NCBI RefSeq assembly: GCF_030272615.1
Contig: NC_081409.1
Location: 245,355,502 to 245,419,501 of the forward strand
Length of the DNA: 64,000 nt
From: Cryptomeria japonica
Lineage: Eukaryota > Streptophyta > Pinopsida > Cupressales > Cupressaceae
Direction: 5' to 3'
Within the stretch, counting starts at the first letter, position 1; each line of letters begins with the position of its first letter. The notes under the pieces are model-generated. The model worked only from the letters and a program-made list of their open reading frames with translations. It was not told where the DNA came from and made no database searches. Shown here piece after piece: positions 59,212 through 64,000 of the stretch. The position numbers were made by a program, and so were the translations under genes.

Positions 59212-60638
59212 TGTAGACGTATAAAAATGACCATATTCTTAAATGAATATTTTATGTTCATTTCTCTATTTAATTAAATTTCTCACATTCTTCTGTTTAA
59301 ATTAAGTAAATTGCTCAATTTATTTAAATTAAATTCACTATACCATTTAATGAATAAATCATTTTATTCAATTAAAACCCTTCTATCCACTTTTAATTAA
59401 ATTCAAATTTAATTAAATAGTTTATTCTAAATTGAATAAATCTAATTTATTTAATTTCCCCAAATTACAACCAAATTGAATTAAATTAACTTTATTTCAA
59501 TTAAATCCTATTATCCCTCCATCCACTTGCATTTTCCTACATCTCCCACTTGCTTCCTAAACTCCTTCCTAATTTCTTCTAGACCCTTCTAATCACTTCT
59601 AAATTAGCCTAACCCATCTTCTAAACTTTGTCACATCCCTAAACAAAGGGAGGTCACTTCTCAAAACCTTAAAGTCTTTGATAACCATTAAAGACTTCAA
59701 GTCTTCAACCACTTAATTTCCCAAAGTCTCCCAAACCATTAATGGTTAATTCAACCCTCTTACATGGTTAGAGACTTTTTGCCTAACTTAACCTTCATCC
59801 AACCCAAGGGTCTCTTCAAACATTCATTGCTTTGACCATGGTTATTTTTTAATCATTTGCACAAGAGTTTATCCTTGGATTAACTCTTAATCCAATGGGT
59901 AATCTTAACTTAGGCTTGACCCTTACCCTCTAGATAACCATAAGGTCTTCTCAGGCATTTAATGCCTCCAACCCCTTCTCTCAACCCAACCCTATGTTGA
60001 CACTTGTCACCATTTCATTAGTGCAAATTACAAACATGGATTCCCAACTTTCAAACCTAGCCCTTGATTAACTCTTTCAATCCTGACCATCCATTGCCCT
60101 ATTTTTGCTATAAATAGAGCTCTCATTCCTCCATTTTTAAGAATCCCAGTTTGTAGTATCATACTTATGCTCAAATACATTCAAGCTTTCACATTTCATA
60201 TATGCTCATCATTTAGCCTCTCTTTTCAATAAGAAATAGTCTAAATATGCATGTTTATAATACTTTCTTTATCATTTAGTTCAATCATAGACTAATATAG
60301 TATGTTAGGATAGTATTTATACTAACCTTGTCATCTTATAATCTAGTTTATTGCATTTTAAGATCATGCATAGCTTAGGATGCATTTCATTCTAAAATCT
60401 ATCAAAAACATCCCTCGTTCTTGCATTTGCCATCCCTAAACCATTTTGCTCAGTGATCTGAGAGCAAAAACATTGGTTTGAGGGATCGTGTAAAATAGAG
60501 AACCATGGGACCAACCTTGGGAAGCTGAGTGATACTTCATTACTCTATAGTTTGCACCAAGAAGTCCTGTGGAGCAAGGCTCCATAGAGCTCCATTTTTC
60601 ACATATTGAGTTCTATCGACTCGCTTTTCCCACATACA
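59212..60638 (+). repeat. 5' LTR of a Tat/Athila-like Ty3-gypsy element
   Basis: Begins TGTAGACG and ends CATACA, followed by a primer site. The 5' edge is supported independently, because the inverted-repeat homology breaks at that base. A TATA box (tataaatag) lies at 60109-60117 and a polyadenylation-like 'caataagaaat' at about 60226. The first 300 bases are rich in 'aattaaatt' words. The 3' LTR is beyond the window. Confidence 0.7.
60109..60117 (+). promoter_or_regulatory. LTR TATA box
   Basis: tataaatag followed by agctctcattcc, a canonical plant TATA context about 530 bases before the LTR end. The transcription start is expected about 30 bases downstream. Confidence 0.7.
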
Positions 60639-60640
60639 TT

Positions 60641-60660
60641 TTTGGCGCCTACCATGGGGC
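60641..60660 (+). promoter_or_regulatory. primer-binding site
   Basis: Reads tttggcgcctaccatggggc two bases after the LTR end. The 'TGGCGCC...GGGG' form is typical of Tat/Athila-type plant gypsy elements. Confidence 0.75.
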
Positions 60661-60726
60661 ATTACCCCATATATCTAATCGGTTTTGAAATATATCGACT
60701 TTTGCAGGCACGCGGGAAAAATGAAT

Positions 60727-61000
60727 TAGCGCATTAAGTTAACTATTTAGCGCATCCGGTTAACAGCCTAGCGCATTCAGTTTACTGTTCAGCGCATGGA
60801 GTCCATCATCTAGCGCGTAAAGTCCATTTATCAGTGCATAAGATTACTAATTTTTCTTGTATGTTTTGGCGCGGAAGAAAAACAGAGCAACGCTTTTGGC
60901 ACACAGAGTAGCGCATCTCGAAAATAGTGTAGTGCATCATATCCATTTTTTAGCGCATCTCTGTTATATTGTAGCGCGTACAGTTTGTTCTGTAGCACAT
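60727..61000 (+). repeat. 21-bp-phased TAGCGCRT array, first block
   Basis: The 8-bp core starts at 60727, 60748, 60769, 60790, 60811 and 60832. After a 35-base step it starts at 60867, 60888, 60909, 60930, 60951, 60972 and 60993. Every other step is exactly 21. Cores read tagcgcat, cagcgcat, tagcgcgt, tagtgcat, tagcacat and two weaker ones. The 13-bp interval is looser, often 'nnagtYnaY'. Stops occur in all frames across it, so it is not coding now. Confidence 0.9.
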
Positions 61001-62537
61001 CACAGACAAAAAAGAGAAAACTAATTTGTAACAGAAACTAAAATTTAGACTTGTGGAAGTCCACGGAGTTTGCCTTTTTGCTAACAAATTGACTGGTTTT
61101 CTACAGGTTACTGACAGTTGACTGCAGGTTTTGAATCCATTCTATTTAGGCTAAAATTAAAGTAGTTTAAATTTTTACTAACTTTTCTAAGTTAGCCAAA
61201 GTTCAAATTTCTTTCTTTTCTTTTTTAAATAAAATTGAACTCACTTTTATTTTGGGCAAGTAAAACGAACAACAAATCAAAATCTTTTCTTGCTTTTCTA
61301 GAAGAAAATTTCTCACTTTGGGTTCTAAAAAGAACAACACAAAATTTTATTTTTTTTGCAACGGGCTTAAAAAGAACCTCACCATCCTTTGGTGCATAAA
61401 AGGATTCACTTTTGAAATTTTGCAAAGGAAAGAACCTCACCTCAAAAGGCTTTGTTGCAATTAAAGAGGGAAGTTATTCCTCTTTTGTTTACCGATTTTT
61501 ATTTGTTGACCAAATCGAACCTTTTGCTTTGTTGACGTGATTATTTTCTTAGATTAAATAATCATTGCTTTGAGGAAGTAAAATTAACACCATGCTTTTC
61601 TTGGAGCAACATCTCCCAGTAGAGGTTAGAAAATCACTGAATTGAAGGTTTAAAAAAAATTTGTGATTTGCCTTGAATCGAAAGAGGAAGGTATATGCTC
61701 TCCCCTTAACTGGGTGATCCAAAAAACCAGACCTCTCTTAAAAAGTTTTCTTTCCTTCAAAAACATTTTACATCCTTTAGCAGGCCTGCCTTCCCGAGGA
61801 GTTGAAATCAACTCTTAAAGCCATTTATGGCCAGTGTGAAGGGAATGACCTAAGTGGAGAATGACTTTGATGCCAAGTATTCCAACCCACTATAATCGAA
61901 AGTGAAAAGTGACGAAAGTCCTTTTTAACAGTTACGCACAATGATTAGCCTTCCCTCAGTATCTTCGAGATATGTAAAGCCTTTGTTCTAAAGGTTGGGA
62001 AGCCTCCTGAGGGAGTTTATCACTGACGACCGAACAGGAAGCCTGATTACGAACCATAGAAATAGAAGCTTTGAACCGAGTCAGTAACCAGACATTTATA
62101 ACATCATAGTGCAAGGGTGGGGAAGAATTCGCCCCCAAGATTACTCATCATATATCTCCCAAGATAACTACTCAACTGTGAAGCGATTCACTTTGAGTTA
62201 ATTTCTAGCAAAAGGCAAAAAAACGGGCGCCCTCTAGGGGGTGACATGGTTGTTTGAGCTAACGGAGTATCAAGACTAGTGGGCTATAATGTTATTTATG
62301 ACCTTTGAATAAAGAGTCTTTCTAAAGTGTATTATTCGTATCCAAACCTGTTAAAACATTGAGGATTTGAACACATCCTCCCAGAACATACAATTTTTGT
62401 TAGATTAGGAAAAATGGTTGTACTTCTTGTGTCGTTCTTGCATTTACTACTTCAAAAAATCATCCATCAAACTTGAAAAATTCACAACAAAAATCCAAAA
62501 TTTACAAAAACCAACCAAAGGAAAAATCAGGGCAGTT
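61001..62537 (+). other. long leader of the Tat-like element between the two arrays
   Basis: No recognised domain. Short frames only, the longest a 71-codon minus-strand frame (61225-61440). It is presumed untranslated leader, as Tat/Ogre-type elements often have kilobases before gag. Confidence 0.4.
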
Positions 62538-62912
62538 TAGCGTGTAAGAGCAACTTCTTAGTGCGTGAGGTACTTTTGTTAGCACATCCAACCATCAAGT
62601 TAGCGCGTCTGTTCCAAACAGTAGTGTTTTATCCCAAAATCAAACCAGTGTTAATACATTTAGCGCATCAGAGAAACAGTCTAGTGCGTGGAGGCATCAA
62701 CTTAGCGCTTAGCAGCAAAATATTAGTGCATCAGGTTCACAAGTTAGTGCATCACAGACCCAGGTTAGCGCGTAGCTTTTTAAACAGACAGAAAACAAAT
62801 TTTTAAGTAGTCAACTCTTCAGCGCATGTCTGGGGGCAGCCTAGCGCGTGTGACCATTCTTTTAGCGCGTGGAGTAATTTTGGTAGTGCATTTCGTCCTT
62901 GTTTTAGCGCGT
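62538..62912 (+). repeat. 21-bp-phased TAGCGCRT array, second block
   Basis: Cores start at 62538, 62559, 62580, 62601, 62622; then 62661, 62682, 62703, 62724, 62745, 62766; then 62820; then 62842, 62863, 62884, 62905. Steps inside each run are exactly 21, except one of 22; breaks are 39 and 54. Core variants are tagcgtgt, tagtgcgt, tagcacat, tagcgcgt, tagcgcat, tagtgcat, tagcgctt and tagtgttt. An open plus-strand frame over 62561-62806 reads as an irregular heptad series with L-A/V-H/R steps. It may be a by-product of the 21-bp period. Confidence 0.9.
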
Positions 62913-63297
62913 GACCAAAAACATATAGACAGAGGGCAAAACAGTGAGGAATTTTAAAATTTTTGAAAACATTTTCAGAAGCCTCGTTATCAGCATCATT
63001 TTTCATCAAAGACGGAGTAACAAAAACAAACCGTTAAAAACTATTTCTTGAGCTAAATTTGTGTCAAAACAAACGTTGTAAAAATCCTAAACTGATCGCA
63101 CGATAAAACATATCTATCTTATCATAATCCGGAAACCTCATCATCAGTATCAACAGAATCCTTTACCATCTTACGGATTTCATCTCAAAAACACTTGTTT
63201 AAAATTTTCAAGTTGTCAAATCAAGTCTCCATATCGGGAGGCTTTTATCCATATCATTTGATACACTTTGTTGTGAAGGGGCATCTAAACCTTCATT
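62913..63297 (+). other. end of leader before the small ORF
   Basis: No recognised element. It has A-rich stretches and no phased TAGCGC core. Confidence 0.4.
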
Positions 63298-63765
63298 TTG
63301 ATAGAGTATGACTTGAAATTTTCCAAACAAGATCAACTGAATCCAAACAAATCAAAGGAAACCATTGATCACTCATGCATGACTAATTCCCATATTTTGA
63401 GAAGAAAGAACCTTTATCGTAACATCACGTTGAAGAAACAACAACCTAGTTTTTCCAAGTTCATCAAGAGAAATAAGTTTTTATACATCAATTGTCAACT
63501 CTTCAAATCTCATCGGGTATTCCTTCATCACGTCAAACATTATATCCAAAACAAATTCAATGAATTTGACAAAGAGCCCTTAAAAACAAGAGCCTACTGT
63601 CAAAAGTCTGCTTTTAATCAAATCATAAATTGCGGAGGAAAGATCAATCCAACATTCTTGCCCAACGAGTGTATCACTTATAACACATCTCGACTAGAAC
63701 CACCCACCCCCGAGCAACATATCACCGAGGATTTTGTCCCCTTCGTCACTGAAAGTTTCTACTAA
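63298..63765 (+). CDS. small ORF just upstream of gag in the Tat-like element
   Basis: 155 codons, uninterrupted, from ATG 63298 to TAA 63763-63765. The stop is one base before the gag ATG at 63767, in another frame. The protein is Lys/Asn-rich and basic in its first two thirds (ILRRKNLYRNITLKKQQ; FSKFIKRNKFLYINCQLF) and acidic at the end (PEQHITEDFVPF). There are no zinc, protease or membrane signatures. Ogre-type Tat elements are known to carry an extra ORF before gag, so this may be the equivalent; I cannot confirm homology. The tight spacing suggests coupled translation or that the start is incidental. It is intact, unlike most ORFs nearby. Confidence 0.5.
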   Translation: MIEYDLKFSKQDQLNPNKSKETIDHSCMTNSHILRRKNLYRNITLKKQQPSFSKFIKRNKFLYINCQLFKSHRVFLHHVKHYIQNKFNEFDKEPLKTRAYCQKSAFNQIINCGGKINPTFLPNECITYNTSRLEPPTPEQHITEDFVPFVTESFY

Positions 63766-63766
63766 A

Positions 63767-64000
63767 ATGCCTGTTACTCGCTCTCAAAGAAACCAACAAA
63801 GCGAGACACATGCAGAGTCTAGTATGAATCGAAGGTTGTCAAATCCTTTTGAAGTTCCACACCTAGAAGAGAATGAAATTTCTGAAGCACTTCTTCAGGA
63901 ATGTCAGGAAAACCCTTCATTCCAAAAGCTTGTAGAAAGGCTTATGGAAAATGACAAAGAAAAATATTTGCTCATGCTCACAAGTAAACGCGTTAAACTT
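63767..64000 (+). CDS. gag, N-terminal part (runs off the window)
   Basis: Open from ATG 63767 for 78 codons to the window edge. It starts MPVTRSQRNQQSE, the MP-x-TRSQ opening common in Tat/Athila gag proteins. It continues acidic and helical (LEENEISEALLQECQEN, then KLVERLMENDKEKYLL). No stop in the visible part. The capsid core and zinc knuckle would lie beyond 64000. It follows LTR, primer site, leader and small ORF in the right order. Confidence 0.75.
   Translation, partial: MPVTRSQRNQQSETHAESSMNRRLSNPFEVPHLEENEISEALLQECQENPSFQKLVERLMENDKEKYLLMLTSKRVKL

Noticed and set aside
60727-62912. CRISPR-like array (short repeats with variable intervals)
   Set aside because: Plant nuclear context, repeat core only 8 bp with a 21-bp period, no cas genes. 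The intervals share partial similarity.

Overview
The window looks like a gene-poor, repeat-dense stretch of a large seed-plant nuclear genome. A conifer-like gymnosperm is my best guess, but species cannot be read from the sequence. Reasons: it is A/T-rich, has plant-type introns, holds a fragment of a plant SPT6-like gene, and is mostly old nested retroelements of Ty1-copia, Ty3-gypsy (chromovirus-like and Tat-like) and LINE type. There is almost no intact host coding sequence. The one good host exon is the last exon of an unidentified coiled-coil protein at 1221-1721.

Layout. 1-3660: end of a host gene and its downstream flank. 3661-4560: Ty1-copia-like LTR remnant. 4561-11680: a decayed element with long unrecognised ORFs (7102-10160) and an LTR-like promoter region. 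11690-16779 (minus strand): a Ty3-gypsy element with gag, protease, RNase H and integrase remnants, most of the RT deleted, and one LTR. 17820-22896: a Ty1-copia-type LTR, primer site and gag, followed by a long extra ORF. 24440-24880: SPT6 pseudogene. 26463-37915: a 5'-truncated LINE (LINE1) split in its RNase H by a complete Tat-like gag-protease element (27218-34978; 1196-bp LTRs, 5-bp target duplication CTACC). 39668-41488: a foldback element with TIRs of more than 800 bp and a 9-bp target duplication. 42033-46760 (minus): LINE3 with RT, zinc-binding and RNase H domains. 47285-48545 and 57585-59211: the two arms of a large diverged inverted duplication. 50280-52936: LINE2. 52911-56395: a run of unusual tandem and palindromic repeats. 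59212-64000: the 5' end of a Tat/Athila-like element (LTR, primer site, long leader, small ORF, start of gag).

Two things stand out. First, all three LINE copies carry, downstream of RNase H, the same extra ORF (here ORF3), with shared motifs KLQGGF / EELKHPW / M-x-Y-x-T-x-x-G / HQGLI and a charged, coiled-coil tail. In LINE3, ORF3 overlaps the end of ORF2 by 50 nt and lies before the poly(A) tail, so it appears to be part of the element. A loosely similar ORF follows gag in the Ty1-copia element. Second, the leader of the Tat-like element at 59212 holds two arrays of an 8-bp core (ancestrally about TAGCGCGT) repeated on an almost exact 21-bp period, in 13 and 16 units, in sequence that is not open in most frames.

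Most elements decayed mainly by point mutation to stops within one frame, with few frameshifts. This fits slow, methylation-driven C-to-T decay. All repeat alignments, identities and mismatch counts were made by eye.
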